Part shown: one piece after another, positions 22,551 through 30,260 of the stretch
Layout: the number at the start of each line of letters is the position of its first letter
Position numbering within the stretch: the first letter of the stretch is position 1
Source of the DNA: Prevotella sp.
GTDB lineage: Bacteria > Bacteroidota > Bacteroidia > Bacteroidales > Bacteroidaceae
Assembly (NCBI GenBank): GCA_017479675.1
Contig: JAFVBX010000023.1
Coordinates: forward strand, 1 to 40,356
Reading direction: 5' to 3'
DNA length: 40,356 nucleotides
Notes under the pieces: model-generated
Told to the model about the DNA's origin: nothing
The model's database searches: none
Seen by the model: the letters and a program-made list of their open reading frames with translations, nothing else
Position numbers and translations under genes: made by a program

Positions 22551-23708
22551 TTAGAGTTTGGAGACCTTGATGCGTGTATATTGCACTACCTCCTTGTTCA
22601 TGGAATAGGCTATGTAGAGATAGCCGTCATGCAGCATTGCCTTGGGATAGCTGTATCCGATAGTCTTGTACTTACCTACGTAACGCTGAGGCGAAAGGTC
22701 GTCACTGCTGCCAGAGCGCAGAAGGTATGCTCTGTTAAAGGAGCGTCCGTCATTGCTAAGCGTTATGACGAGGGGCACACGGGGTTTCTTCTCCTGTATG
22801 GGATTGTTGACGATGTATGCCGTACCGTCGGGCAGGTTGCCTGCGCATTGCTTGGCACGTGAGTCGGGGATGTTTGTTACACAGGCATTGCTCCACGTCT
22901 CTCCCCTGTCATGGCTTTGGGCAGCAGGTATGCGGTGCGAACTCCGCTGGTCACGCATGGTCATTATGAGCGTGCTGTCCCTTTGCAGGAAGAAACTGGG
23001 TTCGAGTTCTGCCGACTGCTTGCCGTTAGGCGTGGCAGGGAAATCTCCCTTGTGCCACCCAGTGCGTCCCGTAGTGTCGTCGGTATATATAGGGCATAGC
23101 GTCATGCCTGGCATAAGATGTACCGCTCCTATCAACCTGCCACTATCGAGGCGATGCGGGTCTTGCTCCATGATGCCTTCAATCGGTGTGCCGTCCTGCC
23201 ACGTTACTTCTTGTGGCTGGCTCCATGTGATGCCGTCGGTAGTTTCTACAAAGTATGTGTGGCACGTCTGCGGAATGGTGTCATGCCGCCATACGTTGAG
23301 GTATGCCACCAGACGCTCTTCGCTCTGTACCCATCCTCCAGAGGTGCTGTGACAACCTGTAATGATTGGAGAAAGGCGCAGAGGACGGCTCCATGTCTTA
23401 CCTTCGTCGGCACTGGTGCTATAAGCCACCCATGTATCGTCGCTGTCTTCATCCTTTGCGGAGCTCTGCCACATACAGTACAGCCTGTCTCTATATGCTG
23501 CCATCACAGCACCATTGGCATAATGATCGGTAGTGTCGGAGGCACTATAGATAGTAAAGGTTTCTGTTCCCTGCGCACGCTGCAGCCCAAGTGATTCCTT
23601 GTCGTTCTGGTCGAACAAGGTTTCTGTCATACAAAAAGGAGCATCGTCAGCTGTCATAAACTGACAGCTGACGAGCAATATAATAAATATGTGTATTATG
23701 TGTCTCAC
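22551..23708 (-). CDS. BNR-repeat exo-sialidase-like lipoprotein
   Basis: 385 aa. The N-terminus is a signal peptide ending in the lipobox LLVSC (Cys15), so a surface or periplasmic lipoprotein. The fold should be a six-bladed propeller: two Asp-boxes are visible, SADEGKTW at 99-106 and SHDRGETW at 265-272, with a weaker TTDGITWS between. The family includes sialidases and other exo-glycosidases. A full set of catalytic Arg triad and Tyr/Glu could not be confirmed, so the substrate is open. Its start overlaps the sugar kinase stop by 4 bp (ATGA), indicating a shared pathway. Confidence 0.82.
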   Translation of the reverse strand: MRHIIHIFIILLVSCQFMTADDAPFCMTETLFDQNDKESLGLQRAQGTETFTIYSASDTTDHYANGAVMAAYRDRLYCMWQSSAKDEDSDDTWVAYSTSADEGKTWSRPLRLSPIITGCHSTSGGWVQSEERLVAYLNVWRHDTIPQTCHTYFVETTDGITWSQPQEVTWQDGTPIEGIMEQDPHRLDSGRLIGAVHLMPGMTLCPIYTDDTTGRTGWHKGDFPATPNGKQSAELEPSFFLQRDSTLIMTMRDQRSSHRIPAAQSHDRGETWSNACVTNIPDSRAKQCAGNLPDGTAYIVNNPIQEKKPRVPLVITLSNDGRSFNRAYLLRSGSSDDLSPQRYVGKYKTIGYSYPKAMLHDGYLYIAYSMNKEVVQYTRIKVSKL

Positions 23709-24772
23709 ACCAGTATCGGTGCAATAGCCTCTTTGAAGATACCTTTTTTATAGAACTCATTGCCAGCCTCAATCACCTCTTGTTCGGAGAGCAGGTTGAA
23801 GTCACCCATGATGGTGTTTTTCATTGCACTGGCGGTAAGGGCGTAGTCGAGCTGCTTCTGATGCTTGCCTCTCCAACGGAAATGAGCATGGAGGAAGGCT
23901 GCGATGAAGGCATCGCCAACACCCATCGGATCGAGAACAGGCTCTATCTCTATGATGCCTGTATGGTATAGCTGACCGTCGGAGAAGGTCATGCCAGTGA
24001 GGAAGTGGTGATTGGCACTGACAACGTTGCGTATAGCCATGACGAAGTGGCGGCAGTTAGGATATTTCTTCTGTGCAGCCTCAAAGAACTTCTCATAGCC
24101 AGGGAGGTCCATCTTATAGTCTGTTGACATTGCTTCGAAGGCTGGCAGTTTCTGCCCGACGAGCATCTGCATCTCGCCAGTGTCGCCAAATATGATGTGA
24201 CAACGCTTGGCAGCTGGCACAAGGACGTCCATAGCCTCCATGCCGTACTTCCACAGGTTCTTGCGGTAGTTGATATCGAACGAAGTATGTATGCCTGCAC
24301 GCAATGCCTCATCAAGACCCTCAAGCGTAGCATCGCTGGCACTCTCCGACAAGGCGCAGGAGATACCAGACCAGTGGAAAGCCTCAGCACCCTTGAGGAT
24401 GTCAGGCCAGTAAATCATGTGGGAACGCAGAGACATAAGCGATGAGTGCTCACGGTCGTAATAAATGCTGGAGCCACGCACTGATGCTGCCTGCTCAAAG
24501 AAATACTTACCCAGACGCGTGCCTCCCCAGATTATGTTGTCCGTGCCTACGTTGTATTTCCTTAATTCGTTGCGACAGTCGTTACCAAGGTTGTTGTTTG
24601 GCAGGCGGGTGATATAATCGACTTCGTCGCCCATCATAGACAAAGACACGGCAACGTTAGCCTCACTGCCACCATAGTAACCGTCGAAGGTGCGACCTTG
24701 TATGACTCTCTGATAGTTAGGACGCGTCATGCGTAGCATTATCTCGCCCATCGTCACGAATTTAGTTCCCAT
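23705..24772 (-). CDS. kdgK: PfkB family sugar kinase, 2-dehydro-3-deoxygluconokinase type
   Basis: 355 aa. The enzyme phosphorylates a sugar in the cytoplasm; the closest recognised type is KDG kinase. MGEIMLRMTRPNYQRVIQ and YYGGSEANVAVSLSMMG (substrate-binding GG) start the protein. The C-terminal anion-hole and catalytic-base motif is DPMGVGDAFIAAF, in place of DTxGAGD, a variant I recall from Bacteroidetes KDG kinases. The gene is first in a two-gene operon with a sialidase-like lipoprotein, suggesting use of a uronate or acidic-sugar product. No aldolase lies next to it. Confidence 0.85.
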   Translation of the reverse strand: MGTKFVTMGEIMLRMTRPNYQRVIQGRTFDGYYGGSEANVAVSLSMMGDEVDYITRLPNNNLGNDCRNELRKYNVGTDNIIWGGTRLGKYFFEQAASVRGSSIYYDREHSSLMSLRSHMIYWPDILKGAEAFHWSGISCALSESASDATLEGLDEALRAGIHTSFDINYRKNLWKYGMEAMDVLVPAAKRCHIIFGDTGEMQMLVGQKLPAFEAMSTDYKMDLPGYEKFFEAAQKKYPNCRHFVMAIRNVVSANHHFLTGMTFSDGQLYHTGIIEIEPVLDPMGVGDAFIAAFLHAHFRWRGKHQKQLDYALTASAMKNTIMGDFNLLSEQEVIEAGNEFYKKGIFKEAIAPILV

Positions 24773-25008
24773 AGCGTTATTGTAGTTAAGAGTTAAAAGT
24801 TAATAGTTAAGACATATAATAGTTTTCGTAGCCGAAGGCATTTCGTAGCCAAAGGCATTTCGTAGCGAAGCGTTTCGTACGAAGTTTGCTTGCAAATTTA
24901 CGAAAAATATTTTACTCAGCAACACTTTTTTAATAAAATTGCGATAAAAGTTTGGCAGAATCGATTCTTTTGCTTACTTTTGCATGGCAAAATCGAAAAA
25001 AACTAACA
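24773..25008. promoter_or_regulatory. Divergent spacer with promoters and tandem TTTCGTAGC repeats
   Basis: For the minus-strand kinase TAAATTTG (24893-24900) lies 19 bp from a GTTG at 24920-24923. For the plus-strand DUF349 gene TTTG (24951-24954), a 20-bp spacer and TACTTTTG (24975-24982) form a good promoter, about 27 bp before the ATG at 25009. Units of TTTCGTAGCC(G/A)AAGGCA start at 24824, 24841 and 24858 with a shortened fourth at 24873. A GTTAA-rich repeat is at 24785-24811. No gene is seen. Confidence 0.7.
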
Positions 25009-26736
25009 ATGATGGACTCTCAAGACACGGCGCAGGAGAAGCGCCTTTACGCTACAAAGGAAGAAGTATTGGACCGTATCAAGGAACTGGCTCACGGCGA
25101 GGAAGACATTCAACGCGCCGAGATGGAGCACCTGAAAATGGCTTTCTACCACCTGCTTGGACAGGAGCGCGAAGCTGCTCAGAAGGCATACATCGAGGCT
25201 GGCGGTGACCCTATGCAGTATGTTGCCGTTCCCGATCCGACGGAAGAAGTTTTCAAAGCCGAGATGGCTCTGCTGAAAGAGCGCAAGCAGAAAGAAGCAG
25301 AGAAACTGGAGGCACAGAAGCAACAGAACCTTAAGCGCAAGCAAGAAATCATTGAAAAGATAAAGTCTTTTGCCACTACACCTGAAGAGGCTGCCAACAA
25401 CTATCAGGAAGTAAAGGCGATGCAGGAGGAGTGGAAAGAGATTAAGGCTGTACCTGCCGAGAATGCTACCGAGTTGTGGAATAACTACAAACTGGTGCAG
25501 GAGCAGTATTACGACCTGCTGAAGATGAACTTCGAGGCACGTGAATACGACTTCAAAAAGAACCTCGAAGCTAAGACCGCCCTATGTGAGGCAGCAGAGA
25601 AACTTGCTGATGAGGAGGATGTGGTAAGTGCCTTCCACCAGTTGCAGGAGTTGCATAACCAGTTCCGCGAGATTGGTCCTGTAGCAAAAGAGCTACGTGA
25701 AGAGATCTGGACACGCTTCAAGCAGGCAAGCACAGTGGTCAACAAGCGCCATGCCGACCATTTCGAGGCTATACACCAGAAAGAAGAAGAGAACCTTCAG
25801 AAGAAGAGTGAGCTTTGCGACAAGGTGGAGACAATAGCCACCGACGCTCTCAAGACCACCGCCGAGTGGGAAGAGAAAGCAAAGGAAATCATCGGCATAC
25901 AGGCAGAGTGGAAGACCATAGGCTTCGCTCCTAAGGCTCACAACGTGAAGATTTTCGAGCGCTTCCGCACTGCATGCGACCAGTTCTTCACTGCCAAGAA
26001 CGAGTTCTACCAGCAGCTGAAGAACACCTACGCCGAGAATATCGCCAAGAAAGAGGAGATAGTAAAGAAAGCGCAGGAACTGGCAGACAGCACGGAGTGG
26101 AAGTCAACAGCCGACAAACTGATGCAGTTGCAAAAAGACTGGAAGGAGATAGGCATGACACCACGCAAAGTGGGTGAGCAGCTATGGACCGACTTCCGTG
26201 CAGCATGCGACAAGTTCTTCGAGGCACGCAACCAGGCTGGCTCAAGCGTACGCACCGAGCAACTCGAAAACCTACAGAAGAAACAGAGCATAGTAGAGAA
26301 GCTGAAAACGCTGATAGAGGCTGAGGTGGAAGACTTACAGGCAGAGATGCAGGCACTCATGGAAGAGTATAACCAGACAGGTCATGTGCCATTCAAGGAG
26401 AAAGACCAACTCTTCCGCGACTATCACGACACTCTCGACATTCTCTACAAGAAACTGAACAAAAACCGTGCAAGCCGCAGGCTCAACGCTTTCAAGGATA
26501 ACCTCAAAGAGGTAGCAAAGCGCGGTGAGAACGCAGTAGAGACAGAGCGTCAGAAGATGCAGCGTCGCTACAACGAGATGAAACAGGAACTGGAGACATA
26601 CGAAAACAACCTCCTCTTCCTCACTTCATCAAGCAAGAAAGGCAACAGCCTCATCGACGAGATAAACCGCAAGGTGGAGAAACTGCGTGATGAGCTGAAG
26701 CTTACACAAGAAAAAATCAAGGCGATGGGGGAATAA
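25009..26736 (+). CDS. DUF349 repeat protein
   Basis: 575 aa from the ATG at 25009; a second Met follows at once. An in-frame TTG at 24952 is upstream of the -7 box and is not used. The protein is a long charged helical/coiled-coil rod. About five DUF349 repeats are visible, each with a W/Y-K-x-I-G-x-x-P turn: QEEWKEIKAVP, NQFREIGPVA, QAEWKTIGFAP, QKDWKEIGMTP and EEYNQTGHVP. The C-terminus is a further coiled coil. No signal peptide or membrane segment, so cytoplasmic. The function of DUF349 proteins in Bacteroidetes is not known to me. Confidence 0.9.
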   Translation: MMDSQDTAQEKRLYATKEEVLDRIKELAHGEEDIQRAEMEHLKMAFYHLLGQEREAAQKAYIEAGGDPMQYVAVPDPTEEVFKAEMALLKERKQKEAEKLEAQKQQNLKRKQEIIEKIKSFATTPEEAANNYQEVKAMQEEWKEIKAVPAENATELWNNYKLVQEQYYDLLKMNFEAREYDFKKNLEAKTALCEAAEKLADEEDVVSAFHQLQELHNQFREIGPVAKELREEIWTRFKQASTVVNKRHADHFEAIHQKEEENLQKKSELCDKVETIATDALKTTAEWEEKAKEIIGIQAEWKTIGFAPKAHNVKIFERFRTACDQFFTAKNEFYQQLKNTYAENIAKKEEIVKKAQELADSTEWKSTADKLMQLQKDWKEIGMTPRKVGEQLWTDFRAACDKFFEARNQAGSSVRTEQLENLQKKQSIVEKLKTLIEAEVEDLQAEMQALMEEYNQTGHVPFKEKDQLFRDYHDTLDILYKKLNKNRASRRLNAFKDNLKEVAKRGENAVETERQKMQRRYNEMKQELETYENNLLFLTSSSKKGNSLIDEINRKVEKLRDELKLTQEKIKAMGE

Positions 26737-26766
26737 CTCCTTACACCTTATATATAATATATAACA

Positions 26767-26930
26767 GCAGAGGTTAACCCTTGACGGGGTTATTAAAATG
26801 GGAATGGGGTGAGAGTCCCCAACTGTCCCGCAGCTGTAATTCTCTTTATGGGTGGCAAAAGCCACTGCTCGATTGAGTGGGAAGGCTAAGCCGATTATAC
26901 CCCGAGAAAAGTCAGAAGACCTGCCTCTGC
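26767..26930 (+). promoter_or_regulatory. Adenosylcobalamin (B12) riboswitch
   Basis: The P1 stem is GCAGAGG (26767-26773) with CCTCTGC (26924-26930). Between them are the conserved cobalamin-riboswitch segments: GGTTATTAAAATGGGAA, GGGGTGAGAGTCCCC, CTGTCCCGCAGCTGTAA (B12 box), GGGAAGGC and GTCAGAAGACCTGCC. It lies in the leader of the BtuB operon and is expected to lower expression when B12 is plentiful. A 17-bp AT palindrome (26749-26765) precedes it; no consensus promoter is evident between it and the DUF349 stop. The platform (26931-26984) contains GACGTT/GTTAA repeats. Confidence 0.96.
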
Positions 26931-26984
26931 CCTGACGTTGACGTTAAAGTTAGCGTTAATCATTGTAGTCCTCGTGGGTTAGGT

Positions 26985-28955
26985 ATGCAACGAAAGAAAC
27001 TTCTTATAACATCTATACGTAGGTGGGCATTGTTGTGTCTGCCAGTTCTCTCGTTGTATGCACTGACAGCCTCTGCACAGGGAATGGACTCTATTCAGCA
27101 TCTTGAGAATGTTGAGGTATATGGCAAGCGTCCGATTGCCACCTCACAGACTCTGCGCGGTGCAGACCTGCAGGCATTGGCAACGACTTCGGTGGCTGAT
27201 GCACTGAAGTATTTTGCGGGTGTGCAGATAAAGGACTACGGAGGACTGGGCGGACTGAAGACGGTCAATGTGCGCTCAATGGGTGCACAGCATGTAGGCA
27301 TATACATTGACGGAATACGTATAACGAATGCCCAGAACGGTACTGTGGACTTAGGAAAGTTCTCATTGTCGAGCATGGAGAGTGTCTCGCTATATAATGC
27401 CAACAAACTTGACAATTGCCAGTCGGCTTCGGAATATGCATCAGGAGCTACGGTGTATATGCGCACCCGCCGTCCCACTAATGACTCCCTGTCCATACAG
27501 TTACGCCGCGCATCTTTCTCCACATGGATGGCGAAGGTAAATGCGCAGTTCAAATGGCGCAGATGGAGTGGATTTGTCGATGGTGAATGGACATACTCAG
27601 AGGGCGACTATCCCTTCCGCTACCATTCTGAATATGAGGACACCGTGGGGCGAAGGGCAAACAGCGACATACACTATGGACGCATCGAAGGAGCCCTGTT
27701 CAACGGAGGATTCTCCTCACACATCTATTACTATGAATCAGAACGTGGATGTCCTGGAGGCATAGTACGCCGGCTTAGCGACAAATATATCAATGTGGCA
27801 CGCGAGTGGGACAGGGATTTCTTTGTTCAGGCAAGTTATGAACGCCAGTTTGCTGAGCGCCACCGCTTTAAGGTAAATACGAAATACACCAACGAATACC
27901 TGCGCTACTGCACGAAATATCCCGAGAACCAGAATACGGCAAGGGTGGATAACCACTACAGACAGGAGGACGGCTATGGAGCAGTGTGCTACGGGTTTAT
28001 GCCGTGGTCGTGGCTGTCGCTATCCACAAGTTATGACGTGCGATATAGTAAACTGCAAGCAGACCTCAAGAGATTTGACGACGTACACCGTCTCGACCAA
28101 AAACAAGTGATAGCGGCACAAATGAACTGGCACGACATACAGGCTGCCGTATCGTTGCTACACCAGCATTACCATGATTTCACCTTCGCCAATGCGGGTG
28201 CTGCCGACCCATTGGACCGCTGGACTCCGACATTGTCTGTAGCATACACACTGAAAAAACTTACCATGCGAGTATGGTACAAAAAGATTTTCCGTGCGCC
28301 GACGTTGAACGACCTCTACTATACCCAGGTGGGCAACCGCAACCTGAAGCCTGAATACACAAAGCAGTGGAACATAGGAGTGGAGTACCATTACGACAAA
28401 CGGCAATGGAACGCATCGCTACAGGCAGACCTCTATTGGAACAAGATTGAGAACCGCATAGTATGCCTGCCGATGAAGGGTACCTACACATGGTCAATGA
28501 TGAACTACGGCTACACCTTCTGCCGAGGGCTTAACGCTACGGCACAGGGACGCTACCACACTGGCGAATGGCAGTTCTCGCTGCTCACCTCGCTGACATG
28601 GCAACATGACGTAAACCGTACTGACCCCACAGACGAGGACACCTACGACAAGCCCATCTGCTATGCACCGACGCTGTCCACCGGCATCACCGCCATCGCT
28701 GCATGGCGCACGCTGCAATTCACAGCGTCATACCTTCACGTCGGCGAGCGTATGTGGAGCTATGCCGACCCTGACGATGTGTTGGAGGCATACAATAACG
28801 TTGATGTGAAACTGTCATACACAAGACAGGTGAAGAAAACCTCGTTGGGAGTATGTCTTGAAGTGTGTGACCTTCTTGACGAACAGTATGAGCACATCCC
28901 CCGCTACCCCATGCCGGGACGTAATTACAAACTGACATTAACTTTTGGAATATGA
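26985..28955 (+). CDS. btuB: TonB-dependent outer-membrane cobalamin receptor
   Basis: 656 aa from the ATG at 26985. An ATG at 26877 in frame lies inside the riboswitch and is rejected. Signal peptide to about residue 31 (ASAQG). The plug domain follows, with NVEVYGKRP as a TonB-box-like start, VADALKYFAGVQIKDYGGLGG and the IYIDGIRI loop. The beta-barrel fills the rest and ends in an aromatic-type LTLTFGI C-terminus. The B12 riboswitch directly upstream and btuF/btuC genes downstream make cobalamin the substrate. Its stop overlaps the next start (ATGA). Confidence 0.94.
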   Translation: MQRKKLLITSIRRWALLCLPVLSLYALTASAQGMDSIQHLENVEVYGKRPIATSQTLRGADLQALATTSVADALKYFAGVQIKDYGGLGGLKTVNVRSMGAQHVGIYIDGIRITNAQNGTVDLGKFSLSSMESVSLYNANKLDNCQSASEYASGATVYMRTRRPTNDSLSIQLRRASFSTWMAKVNAQFKWRRWSGFVDGEWTYSEGDYPFRYHSEYEDTVGRRANSDIHYGRIEGALFNGGFSSHIYYYESERGCPGGIVRRLSDKYINVAREWDRDFFVQASYERQFAERHRFKVNTKYTNEYLRYCTKYPENQNTARVDNHYRQEDGYGAVCYGFMPWSWLSLSTSYDVRYSKLQADLKRFDDVHRLDQKQVIAAQMNWHDIQAAVSLLHQHYHDFTFANAGAADPLDRWTPTLSVAYTLKKLTMRVWYKKIFRAPTLNDLYYTQVGNRNLKPEYTKQWNIGVEYHYDKRQWNASLQADLYWNKIENRIVCLPMKGTYTWSMMNYGYTFCRGLNATAQGRYHTGEWQFSLLTSLTWQHDVNRTDPTDEDTYDKPICYAPTLSTGITAIAAWRTLQFTASYLHVGERMWSYADPDDVLEAYNNVDVKLSYTRQVKKTSLGVCLEVCDLLDEQYEHIPRYPMPGRNYKLTLTFGI

Positions 28956-30226
28956 GTAAAAGATTATTAATAACGGCAGTAGCCTTAGTGCAGTTCTGCG
29001 TATGCTGTCTTGCCCAGGTGCAAGAGAAAATCATACTGCTGAATGAAGGACTGTGGCAAGCAGACAACGGGCGCATGACCTATTTTGAGGACGGTGCCAT
29101 AGTGAGTAACCAGTGGTTTCGCGACAAGAACGGCTACAAACTCGGCGATACGCCAAACGACATAATACAGGTAAACGACAACCTGATTGCAGTGGCTATA
29201 AACTGGTCGAACATCGTGCAGTTTATGAAACCCGACGGCACCGCCGTAGCAGCCACCGAAGACGTACCAAACAACCGTAAGCTGTGCACTGATGGCAAGT
29301 ATGTCTATGTGACCAGCTACGGACACGAATGCGGTACCACAGAGGGAACAAAGACATTCACCAAAGGCTTCGTAGCAAAGATAGACATCACCAACTACAA
29401 GGTAGTGGCAGCTACAGAGGTAGGCTATGAGCCTGAAGGTATAGCCCTGTATAAAGGGCATCTGTTTGTCGCCAACACCGGCGGCTACGCTGCACAGGAG
29501 ACAGACCATGAGTATGAGACGACCGTCAGCATCGTCAATGCAGAAACCATGCTGGTGGAGAAGACCATAGACACTCATGTGCCAAACCTTTTCGGAAAGA
29601 TGTCACAGAGTGGACAGTACCTGCTTATCAACTCGTCCGGCGACTATTATGAGCAACCACCGGCAGGTATGGTGTTTGATTGCGAGAAGGCTCTCATGGG
29701 TGGCAATGACTGCTTCATTAAGTTTGACATTCCCGTAACATACAACTGCACCACGCGCGACGGAAAGTTCCTTGCCGTGGGTTCCTCTTTCTCATACATC
29801 ACAGGGCAGTATGAGTTCTACCGACTCACCATAACCCCCAAGGAATACATGGATAGCAACGGACAAAGCGGAATGGAGCAGTCACTGCCAGGCACGCTTG
29901 CTGCCGACTTCGAGAGTATGGGGCAGCCCTACGGCATATACGTCAATCCTTACACCGGCTATATCTACGGTACTGATGCATCATCCTTTGAAAGCATGGG
30001 CTATCTGTATCAGTGGTCGCCAGAGGGTGTGCTGCAGGGAAAGCACAAGGTGTACGTCAACCCTGGACACTTCCTTGCCCTGCCTCCCGACGGACAGCAC
30101 TATAGCAGTGTGGAGGCAATTCAAGAGTTCAATGGTTCTAAAGTTCAAAATTCTTACTACGACATACAGGGGCGCCGCATTACTCCCCCATTCAAAAAAG
30201 GACAACTTTATAAAATCCATAATTAA
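28952..30226 (+). CDS. BtuG-like beta-propeller surface protein (DUF5074/YncE-like)
   Basis: 424 aa. The N-terminus is a signal peptide (VQFCVCCLAQ); a lipid-attachment cysteine is possible but the lipobox is not clean. The body shows propeller-like repeats, for example LCTDGKYVYVTSYG, GIALYKGHLFVANTGG and GIYVNPYTGYIYGTDA. BtuG of Bacteroides thetaiotaomicron is a surface propeller that binds B12 tightly and pairs with BtuB; this protein has the same location and size class. The C-terminal YYDIQGRRI tail is typical of Prevotella surface proteins. Residues EFNGSKVQNS just before it come from a GTTCAA-type repeat inserted in frame. It overlaps btuB by 4 bp. Confidence 0.8.
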   Translation: MSKRLLITAVALVQFCVCCLAQVQEKIILLNEGLWQADNGRMTYFEDGAIVSNQWFRDKNGYKLGDTPNDIIQVNDNLIAVAINWSNIVQFMKPDGTAVAATEDVPNNRKLCTDGKYVYVTSYGHECGTTEGTKTFTKGFVAKIDITNYKVVAATEVGYEPEGIALYKGHLFVANTGGYAAQETDHEYETTVSIVNAETMLVEKTIDTHVPNLFGKMSQSGQYLLINSSGDYYEQPPAGMVFDCEKALMGGNDCFIKFDIPVTYNCTTRDGKFLAVGSSFSYITGQYEFYRLTITPKEYMDSNGQSGMEQSLPGTLAADFESMGQPYGIYVNPYTGYIYGTDASSFESMGYLYQWSPEGVLQGKHKVYVNPGHFLALPPDGQHYSSVEAIQEFNGSKVQNSYYDIQGRRITPPFKKGQLYKIHN

Positions 30227-30260
30227 CAATTCATAATTCATAATTAAACAAGGTATAACT

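Noticed and set aside
24952..25008. TTG start 19 codons before the DUF349 ATG
   Set aside because: It precedes the -7 box at 24975-24982, so it would not be transcribed.
26877..26984. Upstream in-frame start for the BtuB gene
   Set aside because: It lies inside the cobalamin riboswitch; the ATG at 26985 begins a proper signal peptide.
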